NCBI GenBank assembly: GCA_037447655.1
Contig: JBBHKE010002653.1
Coordinates: forward strand, 39,615-88,602
Source: Zygnema cylindricum
Lineage: Eukaryota; Streptophyta; Zygnematophyceae; Zygnematales; Zygnemataceae
DNA: 48,988 nt
Reading direction: 5' to 3'
Below the pieces are notes generated by a model that was not told where the DNA came from, searched no databases, and was given only the letters and a program-made list of their open reading frames with translations. Shown here piece after piece: positions 33,301 through 43,739 of this stretch. Position numbers and translations under genes: made by a program. Positions within the stretch are counted from its first letter, which is position 1. Every line of letters begins with the position of its first letter.

Positions 33301-35977
33301 ATAAAATTATACTATTTTGTAAAAAAAAGTACATTTTTTTTTACAATTACAGTAGTTTCTGGCCAGTATTGCCTGCAATGGCGTACGTATAATTACGCTA
33401 TTACATGTTGAACAAGCTAGTTCGACTAATTGTCACAGTTTGACAATTTGTCTGTGGGTGTTATGCAGTCAATGTCTGGCTGTGATTACATTCTTACTGT
33501 TTTGCGTTAAGTTCCTGCTATTTTAGCAAAGCTTGAGAAAACTCGGTTGTCTTTTCCGGTGGTCTACTTCAGCTTGCTTTGCCTAATGCAAATTTCATTT
33601 ACAAGAGTTTGCAGATCCAAATCCGTGTCTGGTTATATTTGTGAAAATTTTAACTTTTCTAACCGTCTTCTGTTCATTTGTTTCATTGCAGCTATTATAA
33701 CTTACCAGAAGATAAGTCGTCTCCCCAGTCTTCTACAAGACAGCCCTCGGTATGGAATATTAAACGTACTACAGATACTGATGGCCAATTGAAGTCTCCA
33801 AAGTCTTTGGAAATGGATCTCAATATTGCCAGCTGTTTCCAATCCACAAACAAAGTAATAAATGGCTCTCCGAGAGGGACAACAGTCACGAACAGACGTC
33901 CTTGGGAGCTCTGGTTTATGCCAGAGTCTCTCTCTTTAGAGGTGATTTCATCTTTCCTGTCGTATCTTTGCCTGGAGTGACTAAACCATTTTTCCTAAGT
34001 ATAGCATAAATGATTTTTCAGCGTTTAAATTCAATTTTCTCCGTGCACACCTGTCAGATTATTAATCTAACAGTTTCGATGAAAAGATAGGATTTTTACC
34101 TCCGAATCGGCGGTCTTGAATCGAAAATCGGATTAGTGTGTACGGGGAAAAATTTACATTAACGCTAATAGCGATACGTGGTTTACTGAAGTATTCAATG
34201 AAAAATGTATCTGAGTCAGTCTGAAATTTATTGCCAGTTTCAATACACGTCATTCAACAATATGTCTCATAGAATAAAACTTATAGAAATTTCTCCAAAG
34301 CGAAAAGACCATAACAAATAGTATAGCAAAAGGAAGAGAATAAGGTCTTGTTTTCAGTTGGTACAAACAATACAAAAGAGTAGAACTTATTCCTGGACTA
34401 AAAAAATAAAAATTACTAATAGGCCAGCTGTACAAGCTGGTCTTTATTGTGTAACAATCTCACTCCCGGAGCCAGAAATTTGATGTGATTGTGTTAACTA
34501 CACTGTATTGCTATTAGTGTTAATATTTTTTTCTCCACTTAAAACATCTTTTCTATTTACGCACTTGTCCGATTTTCAATTTGAGACCGCCAATCGGAAG
34601 CTGAGAATCTTACCTTTCAATCGCAACCGTCAGATTGACAATCGAACAAGTGTGTACGGAGAAAAGATGTTTTAAGTGGCGAAAAAAACATTAACACTAA
34701 GAGCGACACACGGTGTACTTCACACATTTTGCATATTTTGCATGTTTTGTTTTATTTTATTTTATGCATTTTTTTCTCCTTCCCACTTACCCTACAAATT
34801 TCAGTCACCTAGATCACTTGATGACGGTAATTTTTCAGATGAAAACCCGCTTGACCCATGTATTTTTTTTTCCCCTTTTTTAGATGGCACCACCAATTGC
34901 TGGTGTGTTGCCACAATTTGAAGGAAGTAACAACAGCGGAATGAATCCCTTCACATCTCCAGTTATTTCTCCGGGAAATATTCATCGGCAAAGTTTAAAT
35001 CGGTCTCTCGACAGCGACAGTATAGGACCGTTTTCTCCACTTGGTGCATCTTCCCATCCTCGATAAAAACAAAATAATAATAATATAATTATATTATAAT
35101 AATAATAATAATCTCACTGGGAAAAAAAAAAAAAAAAAAAAAAAGCTCACCATTCATAAATTCACACACAGATATAACACAATCTTTGTTTTATGTATAC
35201 AACCTGAAAATTTTACAGCCTGAATACCTTTTTTGAGCATACAGATGGTATTTTCTCTATTGTTAGTGGTTTGTTTGGTAGATTTTATCAGGCGTGGATA
35301 TTTTGTCGCTGTTTTTCTGTTAGTTTCTTTTTGTTTTTTCCTCCGCGTCCTTTGTTTTTCTTTTTTTTTGTTATTTTCTATTGGAGTGTTTGTTTAGTTT
35401 TTTTTGTATATGTTTTTTTTATCTTGTTTAACAAATTTTCATTTTCGTTTTGCCTTTTCCTTTTTTTTTTTTTCTTGTACTCAAAATAAGTCCATTACCA
35501 GCTTTTCCTTTTCTTGATAAAACTTTTTCTTTTCTTAATATTTTTTTTCCTTTTCTCAACAATTTTATTTTGCTTTCCTTGATAAAACTTATTTTTTATT
35601 TTTAATACAGGTACCACTCTATTTGGAGCTTTCTAAGTCCAGGGGCTCTCTCTCCTCCAGTTTTAAGATATAATAAAGAGACGACCTTACCTCCTCCTCC
35701 CTCCCCTTTATCAGACCAAAAATCTCAAAAACAATATTCCACAATACCACAATATCCTCCCCAATTCCCCACATTGCAAGAAGATCCCTTTCATCCTTTG
35801 ACCATGTATACACAATCAGCAATGGATTCTCTTACCTCTTCTAGGGCTGACATGGCAGTCATGGATTGGCCCTCCATTAAAGGAGTGTACAACGACAACG
35901 ATATGAGTTTCCAAAGTTTAATAGATTCCCATGAAAACTGGAAAAACAAAACCTTTCCGGAAAATACTTGGAACTAG
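30359..35977 (+). CDS. Nine-exon nuclear protein with a module like plant STAT/SH2-like proteins (453 aa model)
   Basis: Exons with matching phases: 30359-30472, 31299-31373, 31616-31677, 31985-32091, 32387-32543, 32853-32954, 33692-33941, 34884-35043, 35643-35977 (stop TAG). All introns are GT-AG. Residues about 45-175 form a conserved module: S-C-R-R-K-F-V-I-H-V, V-P-R-D-L-V-L-T-A-S-L-V-Y-A, E-P-P-L-Y-T-A-F-N-G-V-E-F, M-F-K-L-x3-V-L-S-S-K, E-N-R-L-F-S-I, and L-P-I-R-S-I-S-R-K-R. From memory this order (SLLYA, DGIEF, FKLxISQLSSK, NRLF, IRCISR) occurs ahead of the SH2 domain in plant STAT-like/SH2 (SHA/SHB) proteins. No SH2 domain is present here; the rest (about 205-453) is Ser/Pro/Asn-rich and probably disordered, with a basic RKRSR stretch that could be a nuclear signal. 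Exon 8 could instead be joined through a 22-nt exon at 34805-34826. The function is unknown. Confidence 0.78.
31093..31272. mobile_element. TA-flanked TIR MITE in intron 1 (180 bp)
   Basis: Left end CACTGTCCATCGCTATTAC, diverged inverted right end, TA at 31091-31092 and 31273-31274. It ends 26 bp before exon 2. Related to the copy at 40328. Confidence 0.65.
32124..32200 (+). repeat. (GGGA)n tract in intron 4
   Basis: A G-rich GGGA/GGAA repeat beginning about 30 nt after the exon 4 donor (32092). The sense strand has many GGG runs, so the pre-mRNA could form a G-quadruplex. Confidence 0.9.
33984..34183. mobile_element. Diverged TA-flanked TIR MITE in intron 7
   Basis: The right end (aacgctaatagcgatacgtgg, then TA) is clear; the left end is weak. 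The interior has a ttctccgtgcacacctgtcag / gtgtgtacggggaaa inverted repeat as in the copy at 34501. Confidence 0.5.
34501..34715. mobile_element. TA-flanked TIR MITE in intron 7 (215 bp)
   Basis: CACTGTATTGCTATTAGTG and inverted CACCGTGTGTCGCTC, with TA at 34499-34500 and 34716-34717. Long internal palindrome around cttgtccgatttt. It is the intact reference for the interrupted copy at 8201-8629. Confidence 0.75.
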
Positions 35978-38199
35978 GGAGGCCTTGGAAGGCATTATTG
36001 TATTGGTTGAGAAATTTGTACAACAGTTAGTTTTAGTTCGTCATTTAGTTTGTCGGTTATTTGGTTTGTCAGTTAGTTAGTTTAGTCCGGTTCAATTAGG
36101 TTTATTAAAGTGAGTTAAACAAATTATTTTTATTATTATTGGTTTTTAGTTTAAGGAATTTTGATTTTCCTTGTTTCAGCAAACTGAAAAAAAAGGAAAA
36201 CAATAGCAGGAAAGTTTCGTAAGTTTTTTTGTGCCCCATTTCTCTCTCCTGACCTTTTCAGTTTGGTTAGAGAAAATAATGGTTAAAAATATTTAGGTTA
36301 ATGGAAATTAGAGTTAAGAGAGAAACAGTTTTCTTTTTAATTTGTACCATTGTTTGGGCAAAAATCGGTCCAAAAATATTCAAAACCTTTTGAACATATT
36401 ATTTGTTTTTTTCTCAAAGGCAATTGGTTACTAAAGATACCCACAAGAATATGTGAATTACACGATTTACCCTTAGCGAGAGTAATTACAAAAAGATACT
36501 GCTTTACAGAAAAGCACATTTTCTGTTTCACATTACGTTGCTTGTGCAAATTGGTAGTCTGGATATTTCGTGTGACAAATATCACAAATGTATTTTTTTT
36601 CAAAAGTTTTCAAAACCGTAACGTTTTCAATAGAGTTTCAAATGTCTCAGATTTCTGATTGAGTCTCAAAAACTTCTCAATTCACTTTCAAAAAACCTTT
36701 TTTCCTATTTAGTTTCAAATGTAGCTCTTTTCGACCGAGCTCCAAACGTATCTCTCCTCTCGATTGAGTTTCAAATGTACACCGTGAATCGCTATTAGCG
36801 TACATGACGCTAATTGGGGTACCTCTTTTTTTGGGCAAATTCTCAAATAGAATAAAGTACGCTAAATGTTTCTGAACGTTATTTGAGGTACCCCGCTCAA
36901 TACGGTTCATAACTGTAATTTAGTGCACTTTTAAATAGTGTGGTGTACGGACTGTCAGATCCATACCATTTCGTACCTTTTTAAATATAAAAGTACAGAA
37001 AAAATATTCACGCCGTCGCGCGCGCACGAAAATGTGCTCTGAAAAAATGGCCGAATGAGGTCGCAAAAACGCTACCGGGTTCGATTTGAACAATTCCGTA
37101 CACACATATTTTAGAGTTTAGATATTATGGTCCGACAATTAATAAAAAACAATTTACAAATTAGAGTGAATGATAAATTAGTATCATTGTGTACCCTAAA
37201 AAGCCCAATTTATCGCAAAGTACGCTAATAGTTTCATTACGCTATCTATTTCATTAAGCTAATAGCGATTCACGGTGTACTTTTTGAATGAATTTCAAAC
37301 GTATCACTTTTTTTGAACCATTAAAGAACCACAAAACACTGACTTTCAACCTCAACAAATTTGTAAAAACGTAAAAAACAATGAAAGAAAAACTTGAGTG
37401 AAAAACCCAATGTGAAAACAACTGAAAAAAAAATAATAATAATAATGTTATGAGTGAAAAAACATTTATGAAAAATAGTAAGGACCAACAAATAGTGAAA
37501 AAAAACAGCATCTCCTCTAAGACATTGAACCGAAAAAAAGTCACAACTGGTAAAAAGACAAACCAAAAATAAAAAAACAGAACACTTAACACCATTTCGT
37601 TGTTACAAATCGTATTGTGAAACAGAAAGTTTTACAACCCACAAAGGACAAAATACTCGAGTCCTCACCACACTAACCACACTGTAAAAAAACTTTTTTA
37701 GACAATGTACACAAAAAAAAACCTAAAAAAAAAAAGGGAAAAATATTATTACTGCGAATAAATTTTTGAGTTATATACAAAAAATGTCGGTTGAAACAAG
37801 CTGCCCAAAAAAAAAAAACAGTAATCCTCTGCTTCCAAAAAGATAAACTAAACGGGACGAGAAACGGAAACAGAAGCGGAGACAAACAGAAACGGAAACG
37901 GAAATAGAAACAGAAACAAATTCGTTTCAGCCTTTCCTATATGTATACGGCCCGCGACCATTTCAAAATTTAGTAAAAAGTTTCCCAAAACTTTGTTCTA
38001 CATTGGATGTCAAAATACAAATACACGTGAAAAAAAATCTCTGTATTAAACCAGAAATGTGAATTTTTAATCGAATTTTTTTTGCGGCTAACGCCTTTTC
38101 TACAAAACAGGAACCAAAAGAAACCAAACCGACAAGTTGGGAAAATCAAGTCTCACATAAAAACCAAATCGATAAGGTCGCATATATTAGAATTGGTTC
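35978..38199. other. Convergent intergenic region
   Basis: Lies between two convergent genes. It holds the 3' ends of both, a degenerate array of tttcaaatgta-type words (36610-36780) split by a MITE, and A-rich runs. The Phe-rich minus-strand frames are homopolymer artefacts. Confidence 0.5.
36780..37277. mobile_element. TA-flanked TIR MITE (498 bp)
   Basis: Ends CACCGTGAATCGCTATTAGC and its exact inverted complement, TA at 36778-36779 and 37278-37279. Inserted into the local tttcaaatgta-type array, whose remainder continues at 37290. Confidence 0.88.
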
Positions 38200-38368
38200 T
38201 CAAAGGTCCTTAGTATCCAATAGTCTCTCATATTCCTCTATCGATTTGAACAATTCGGAAAAGTTGCCTTTTCCAAAACCTCCACATCCTCCAGTTTGAT
38301 ACTCCTTCCCTTCTTCGTCTTTTTGCATGCATCCGATTCGCTGAATAATTTCCAAGAAGAGAGTCGGT
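38200..38368 (-). CDS. HPD: 4-hydroxyphenylpyruvate dioxygenase, exon 2
   Basis: Exon 2 encodes residues 412 (split codon) to 467 and the TGA stop at 38200-38202. The acceptor is TTTCAG at 38369-38371. It begins R-P-T-L-F-L-E-I-I-Q-R-I-G-C-M and includes the plant HPPD C-terminal motif G-G-C-G-G-F-G-K-G-N-F-S-E-L-F. Glu418 is the third iron ligand, so exon 1 alone would be inactive. The last residues (E-Y-E-R-L-L-D-T-K-D-L) cover the C-terminal helix that closes over the active site in this family. Confidence 0.95.
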
Positions 38369-40084
38369 CTGAAATAAAAAAGTACAAAAAAGAAAAAAGG
38401 GGGCGGGAATAAGAAAGAAAGGGGGACAACGGCTTCACGGTAAATTACAGATTTCTTGCGCTTTTTTTTGTCTTCAAAAACTTTTTATTGCTGCAAAAAA
38501 ACAAACGATTTACAAATGTCTTGTACATTTGTCTCCTAAAACTCTTCAAAACCGCAAAAAGAGTAATACTATCAAATAAAGGGTAAAGTAAATAAAAAAC
38601 AAGTCGAAAACCCATTTCCTAAGGAAAATCATTGTAAAGAAGTATTTATTAAAGAAGTGGTTGTTTTTAATGCTAAAAAATGATGGAAGATATTTTCAAG
38701 TCAATATTTCTATTAAGACCTAATTTTCTTGTTAACATAACTAACACCGAGAACAAAAAATTTCTCTTTTCTCTAAGAATTCTTGAAGAACTATGAATCG
38801 AAAATTCGAACAACAAAAAAAAAGTGCAAAGATTTTTTCTTTTGCACTTTTTTTTTTTCCTTGTGTGCATGTTGCAAAACTAGTCAAAACTCATCAGTAA
38901 AACTCAATTGTTCACAATTTAAAATGATAAGTGTTGCACATCAAATCGACGACCGGTTTTTGGTTTTTAGTATCACCAAAGCTCCCAGTTTTAGTCGTTA
39001 TGGCAGTTTGACTAAAAACGGCGATGTAAAGTATACCGTTCTTTCTTTTTTTTTTTTGGTTTCTTTGGGACAATCTAGGTCATAGAATTCCTTACTATTT
39101 AAGGTTTTTGTAGTACTCGGCGTTGGACTACAACCAGCAATATAAAGAGTAGACGATTTACTTTACAGTTAATTTAGGTCAGTTTAGGGTACACACAATT
39201 CCTTATGATTTAGGGTTACATACAGACAAACTTTCTTCATACCAAAAATAGTAGAAATGCTGGAAAATTGCACTAAAAAGATAGAAACCTAATATGGGAA
39301 TATTAATATTGGGAACCTAATATGCCAGAAGAAAACCTGAAAACCCTTAACTTTTTCAGAAGCCCCCAAAAAAATCCTAAACGTCATGAAATACCCCAGA
39401 AAAACTTTACAAAAGAGGGTAGAAATAAATATAGGCATTAAGAACTCAGTTCTCATGTAAGCCTTGTGAAAGAAAACAGAAAATACAATCTGTAACCTAT
39501 ATTTAGCCTTAGAAGTAATACTAATATCAATTAAATTAACTATCTCATATAAAAAAATCACAAATATCAGTCCTTAACAATTTTTGATAATTATACAGAT
39601 ATTGCATTGGAATATATCGTTAACGTTTCAGTTCGATACACAACACTAGTATTTCTTACAATTTTCTAGAAATCCAATCATTATAGTGTAAAAATTAAAT
39701 ACCCAAAGGGAAAATTTCTTTGTCCAACTTTTTAAAACCGAAAACCTTTTAAGGGTAATTGTACGAGCCATGTACTGGCACTAAATAGTACAGAAAACTG
39801 TACAAATAGTACACTTTTTTGTCCAATTACTGGCCAGTAACGCAAAGCACTTGTATAATTACCCTATTAGCACCTAATAGTATCTATGAGTACCTATTAG
39901 TACCTATTACATCTCATTACTATGTACCATTATTAGCATCAACGAAACTTCATCAGTACCCCCACATTTCACCCTCGAACCTAAAAAATAGCATCAGTAA
40001 CAATGATAGTTTGATTCTTAGACGCTAATTCTTTAAACGGTTCAAGACCAGCCATGACATTTGGAACCGAATTAGAACTGATAA

Positions 40085-40300
40085 CTCCACACTAATAACG
40101 AACCCCAAACATAATGAACACCACACTAATAATTAACACCACACTAATAATGAACCCCACACTAATAATGAACACCACACTAGTAATGAACCCCACACTA
40201 ATAATGAACTCCACACTAATAATGAACCCCACAATAATAATTAACCCCACACTAATAATGAACTCCACACTCATAATTAACCCCACACTAATAATTTTTT
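40085..40300. repeat. 18-bp minisatellite in the HPPD intron
   Basis: About twelve units of ccacactaataatgaac plus one variable base. The right side runs into atgattcacggTA, which looks like the end of a CACCGTGAATC-type MITE, so the array may have grown inside such an element. Confidence 0.92.
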
Positions 40301-40327
40301 CACTCTCACAATGATTCACGGTATATA

Positions 40328-40522
40328 CTGCCCATCACTATTAGAGGTAATCAACCTAACACAAGTGAGAAATTCTTGACCCATAATCAAAAATTAGTGT
40401 CAACAAATCTTTAGTTAAGTGGCCCACAATGAGCCTCGTGGCAAAACATAATTTAATTTAACTAATTCTAATAATTTTTTCAAAAATAATTCGTTAACTC
40501 TCTCTAATATCGATAGGAGGCG
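40328..40522. mobile_element. TA-flanked TIR MITE in the HPPD intron
   Basis: Left CTGCCCATCACTATTAG, inverted right CGCCTCCTATCGATATTAG, TA at 40326-40327 and 40523-40524. Shares aagtggcccacaatgagcct with the intron 1 copy at 31093. Confidence 0.6.
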
Positions 40523-40542
40523 TACACCGTCCATTGCTACTA

Positions 40543-40709
40543 CACCGCGAATCGCTATTAGCGTAAAGAAATAATTGGATTTATTAACGCTAATTGGGAA
40601 TTTGGGTATTTTCAAAGAAATCATTTACTCTAATTTAAAATTTAAAAATTTGGGCAAAAATTTGGGGGCACCGAATTAGCGTTATTGACGCTAATAGCGA
40701 TTCGCGGTG
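40543..40709. mobile_element. TA-flanked TIR MITE (167 bp) nested in a related element
   Basis: At least 20 bp of perfect TIR, CACCGCGAATCGCTATTAGC, with TA at 40541-40542 and 40710-40711. The outside flanks (caccgtccattgctac | gagttaatcc) join to match the uninterrupted ends at 31093 and 40328, showing an insertion into a relative at a TA. Confidence 0.85.
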
Positions 40710-41589
40710 TAGAGTTAATCCCTCTCATTACAAAGAGTGTTTTTTGTACCAATACCATAATTTAGTGTCAATAACACTATTCAAGGAAGTGCTCACATTA
40801 AGCCACATGGCAAAACATAATTTAGTGTAGCTGAATTTTAACAGTGTGTTTTGCTAATAAGTTCTTCGATACAATTACACATCGTGTTGTAGTTTTTTAG
40901 GAGAACCTCGAAGATTTAGTCCTGGAGGAAGTGAGACACATAAGTTCATTCTATCTCAATGCCTAAACACCTAAAAACTAAAAAAAAAATGAAATGAATG
41001 GGTTCACAATACGGGGAATTACCACAAAAAGTTGAAAAGCGAACCAAAAAAATAAAAATTACTCGTAATTATTAACCTACTAATACGTTTTTCCAATGGG
41101 ATTTTACCTTAGAAGAAGTAAGACATGTATTTTCACTCTTATCTCAACACCGAAAAATCTAAAAACTAAATAAAGAGTTCACAAAAACTGATATAACTAC
41201 AAAATATAAAAATCAAATCAAACAAAGGAATATTTACTCGATATCATCAATGTAATAAAAGAGAAAAGAAGAGCTAGTAAGGAAAACACAAAAAATAGGG
41301 ATCGACAAAAACATGAACAAGACAAGCAATAAAGGGAAAAAAAGTCGTGAAAAGGAAGATATATGAATAGGGTAAATAGAGAACCTAAAAATAGGGTGGC
41401 ATGAATTAGGGTGGAAGAAAAAAATTGGGGCAAAACAATAGGGTAAAAAACATAGGGTAGAAAAAAAAAGGAGAAAAGTAAAAACATATCGTAACAACAC
41501 AAAAGGAACCTAAAATGACCATCAAAAACCCTTACTAAAACACCGAAAAAAACCGTAAAAAATCTAAAATACCAAAAACAAAAACAAAA

Positions 41590-41836
41590 ACTGAAAAAAA
41601 CCAAGAAACCCTAAAAAACACAAAAACCACATAACCCTAAGAAACCTACAAATCTTAAAAACCCAAAACCCCCTGCCCCCCCCCCCCCCCCCCAAACCCC
41701 TTAAAAATCCAAAAACCTTAAAAAACCCTAAAACCCTGAGAAACCCTGAAAATCCCAAAATCTACAAAATACCCTCAAAACCCCCTACCCAAAACCTAAC
41801 ACCCCCTAAAAATACCCTAGAAACCCCACGAACTCA
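41590..41836 (-). repeat. G-rich start of the HPPD intron (sense strand)
   Basis: On the transcribed sense strand the first ~245 nt after the donor carry many GGG/GGGG runs within gggtttt-type words and a run of about 18 G (plus strand poly-C at 41677-41694). Many G-quadruplex arrangements are possible. The CCCTAAA words are telomere-like only in composition. Confidence 0.85.
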
Positions 41837-41837
41837 C

Positions 41838-43072
41838 CTATCCCCGATCGGTTTCGTAAATATCTGAAGAAGGATTCCCTGGTCGTCCTTATCCACCAGA
41901 ATCCCCAACTCCTCGCAATCTTTCAACTGTTGTACGGTCAAATCCCCTCCCACTTTTGTCGGTAGTGCTGCATAGTACTTTCCCGAAGGTCGAGGCATGA
42001 ACTCGAACCCTCCCAACTCGCTCCGTAACCTCATTTCCCGAAGCGTGTGAAAAATATCGTTCGATGACAGCGCCAGATGCTGCAATCCTGGCCCTTCGTT
42101 TTGTTCTAAGTACGTTTGGATTTGACTTTTACGTTTCGTACCGTACGTCGGTTCGTTGATCGGGAGAAGTACCAATTCATTATTACTGGCTAGTACCATC
42201 GAATTTAAACCGCTATCCACCGTTCCCACGTCTTCCGCCGTGAATTCCGCGAACTCGTGGAACCCCGAAAACTTCGAAATGTATTCGACGGCCGCCATCA
42301 AATTGCTGACGTTGCCGACCGCGTGATCGACACGTGTCAAACCGAAAGACATGACGGCGGAACTCTCGACTTTCTCGTAGTTAGGTAAAAACGGACCCTT
42401 GTAATCGTCACTTAACGTCACGAACCTCATCACTACATCTCCGTACAGTTTTACTTCTGCGATCATCACACTGCCACCTGTCGCTTCGTCGACAACCAGC
42501 ATCGGTTCCGTGATCCCTTCCGCTCCGTTATCCACACTAATTTCGTACGCTTTGTGAGCGTCTTGTACGGAAATACCGACGGCGCGCACCGCGAGACCGT
42601 GACTGTCGAAAAAGCTTCGAGCGATATTCGAATCGAAGTTCGGAAAGGGAACCCTAATCGACGAACTTCGGTCGATTTTCGACGAATACGGCGCCGTAAA
42701 TGCGAACACGAGATCGTTCGACTGTAAAACGTAACTAGCGAACACATGATTTCCTGTGGATTGATCGGATTTAGCCACAGAGGGCATCCCGAGACCCCAG
42801 GAGAATCTTCGCGAGACGTTCGTCGCGTCACCGCACCAAAATTCGATGTGGTGGAAGCGAAAAACGTCGAATTTGTCGGAAAAAGGATTGTTTCTTTTGA
42901 AGTTTTTGAAACCTACGAGACCGCGAGGGACGTGACTGTCGGTAGTCATCTCTTCTCCCTCTCCTTCCTCGTCGCTGGAGTCGGGTCCAAAAGTGGATAA
43001 GCTGACGCAGCCTGCCTTGGCAAGACTGTCGAAGAAGGCCTGCTGTACGGCCGCAGCAACACTAACGAACAT
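41838..43072 (-). CDS. HPD: 4-hydroxyphenylpyruvate dioxygenase, exon 1
   Basis: HPPD converts 4-hydroxyphenylpyruvate and O2 to homogentisate, the precursor of plastoquinone and tocopherols and a step in tyrosine breakdown. Exon 1 encodes residues 1-411 plus two bases of codon 412; with exon 2 (38200-38368) the protein is 467 aa. Residues 68-80 (F-D-V-F-R-F-H-H-I-E-F-W-C) and 85-96 match the plant N-terminal domain. Iron ligands are His250 (R-V-D-H-A-V-G-N), His332 (L-Q-H-L-A) and Glu418 in exon 2. The 82- and 86-residue spacings equal those of the Arabidopsis triad (226/308/394). Q-I-Q-T-Y-L and L-G-I-L-V-D-x-D-D-Q-G are also intact. The first ~50 residues are not conserved and contain an acidic run (D-S-S-D-E-E-G-E-G-E-E); Met42 is an alternative start. 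A TATA box and CT-rich leader lie upstream. Confidence 0.97.
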
Positions 43073-43190
43073 GGAAAGAGAGAGGGAGAGAGGGAGAGAG
43101 GGAGAGAGGGAGAGAGGGAGAGAGGTAGGCGAGGGAGAGGGAGAGAGGTAGGCGAGGGAGAGGGAGATGAAGAGAGAGAGAGAGAAAGAG
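43073..43190 (-). promoter_or_regulatory. CT-rich 5' leader of HPPD
   Basis: A GAGAGG microsatellite on the plus strand, so the sense leader is a CT repeat of about 100 nt directly before the ATG. It includes two gaggtaggcgagggagag units. Confidence 0.6.
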
Positions 43191-43191
43191 G

Positions 43192-43199
43192 TTTTTATA
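43192..43199 (-). promoter_or_regulatory. TATA box of HPPD
   Basis: Minus-strand TATAAAAA (in CTATAAAAAC), 120 bp upstream of the ATG at 43072. Confidence 0.7.
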
Positions 43200-43419
43200 G
43201 GAGAGGTGTGAGGAAGTTGAGAAGAGATGTGCGGAAGTGATGAAGGAAGAAAGTGATGTTAGGGTTTGAGAAGGAGAAGGGGAGGAGGAGGAGAAAAAGG
43301 GATGTAACTCAACTCGTATGATGTTTTGTACGGAACAGAATAATTTTGCAGAAAACATGCGTGAACGACGAGGGGAAGATGATGACGATGGGATGGAAGG
43401 TATCCACGTCATGCATACA

Positions 43420-43655
43420 TGTACGGAAGCATACCATACTTAAGGTACATATTTCCGTCCTTTTGGAAATTTTTCAGTAAAATTGTTGCGTCCAATGCCT
43501 TGTTGTGACGTGTGAAGTCCCCAGCGCGTATGGAAAGATTTTGGAAATGACGATGGGAGGTCGCCCTATGTAATGTAGGAGGAAGTTACAGAACTGTACA
43601 GCACGAAACAATGACGCTGGACCGTGTGATGTCATGACTCATGAGTGTTGTACAT
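43420..43655. other. HPPD distal promoter and flank
   Basis: No gene is seen; GTAC-rich unique sequence. Confidence 0.35.
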
Positions 43656-43739
43656 CGGTGGTCGGACAAAACCGATATGTCCGAATGCCGATATGTAAAA
43701 TCATCGGCTGGCCAATAGCTAAATTTCATCGGTGATAAT

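Larger units (their letters stand above)
38369..41837 (-). other. HPPD intron (3,469 bp)
   Basis: Donor AG|GTGAGT and acceptor TTTCAG|A, phase 2, splitting the Arg codon before P-T-L-F-L-E. Plant HPPD genes commonly have an intron near this place, but usually much shorter. It holds three or more MITEs, an 18-bp minisatellite, a poly-C/poly-G run and a G-rich (sense) start. No other gene is seen inside it. Confidence 0.92.

Noticed and set aside
34805-34868. Extra coding exon reading S-P-R-S-L-D-D in the nine-exon gene
   Set aside because: A 22-nt micro-exon is possible, but the direct junction 33941/34884 is in phase and has a much stronger acceptor tract; kept only as an alternative.
41218-41604. 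128-codon Phe-rich minus-strand frame
   Set aside because: Poly-T rich intron sequence of HPPD; no domain.
41590-41820. Interstitial telomere repeat (CCCTAAA words)
   Set aside because: Units are irregular and mixed with other A/C words; no run of consecutive CCCTAAA.
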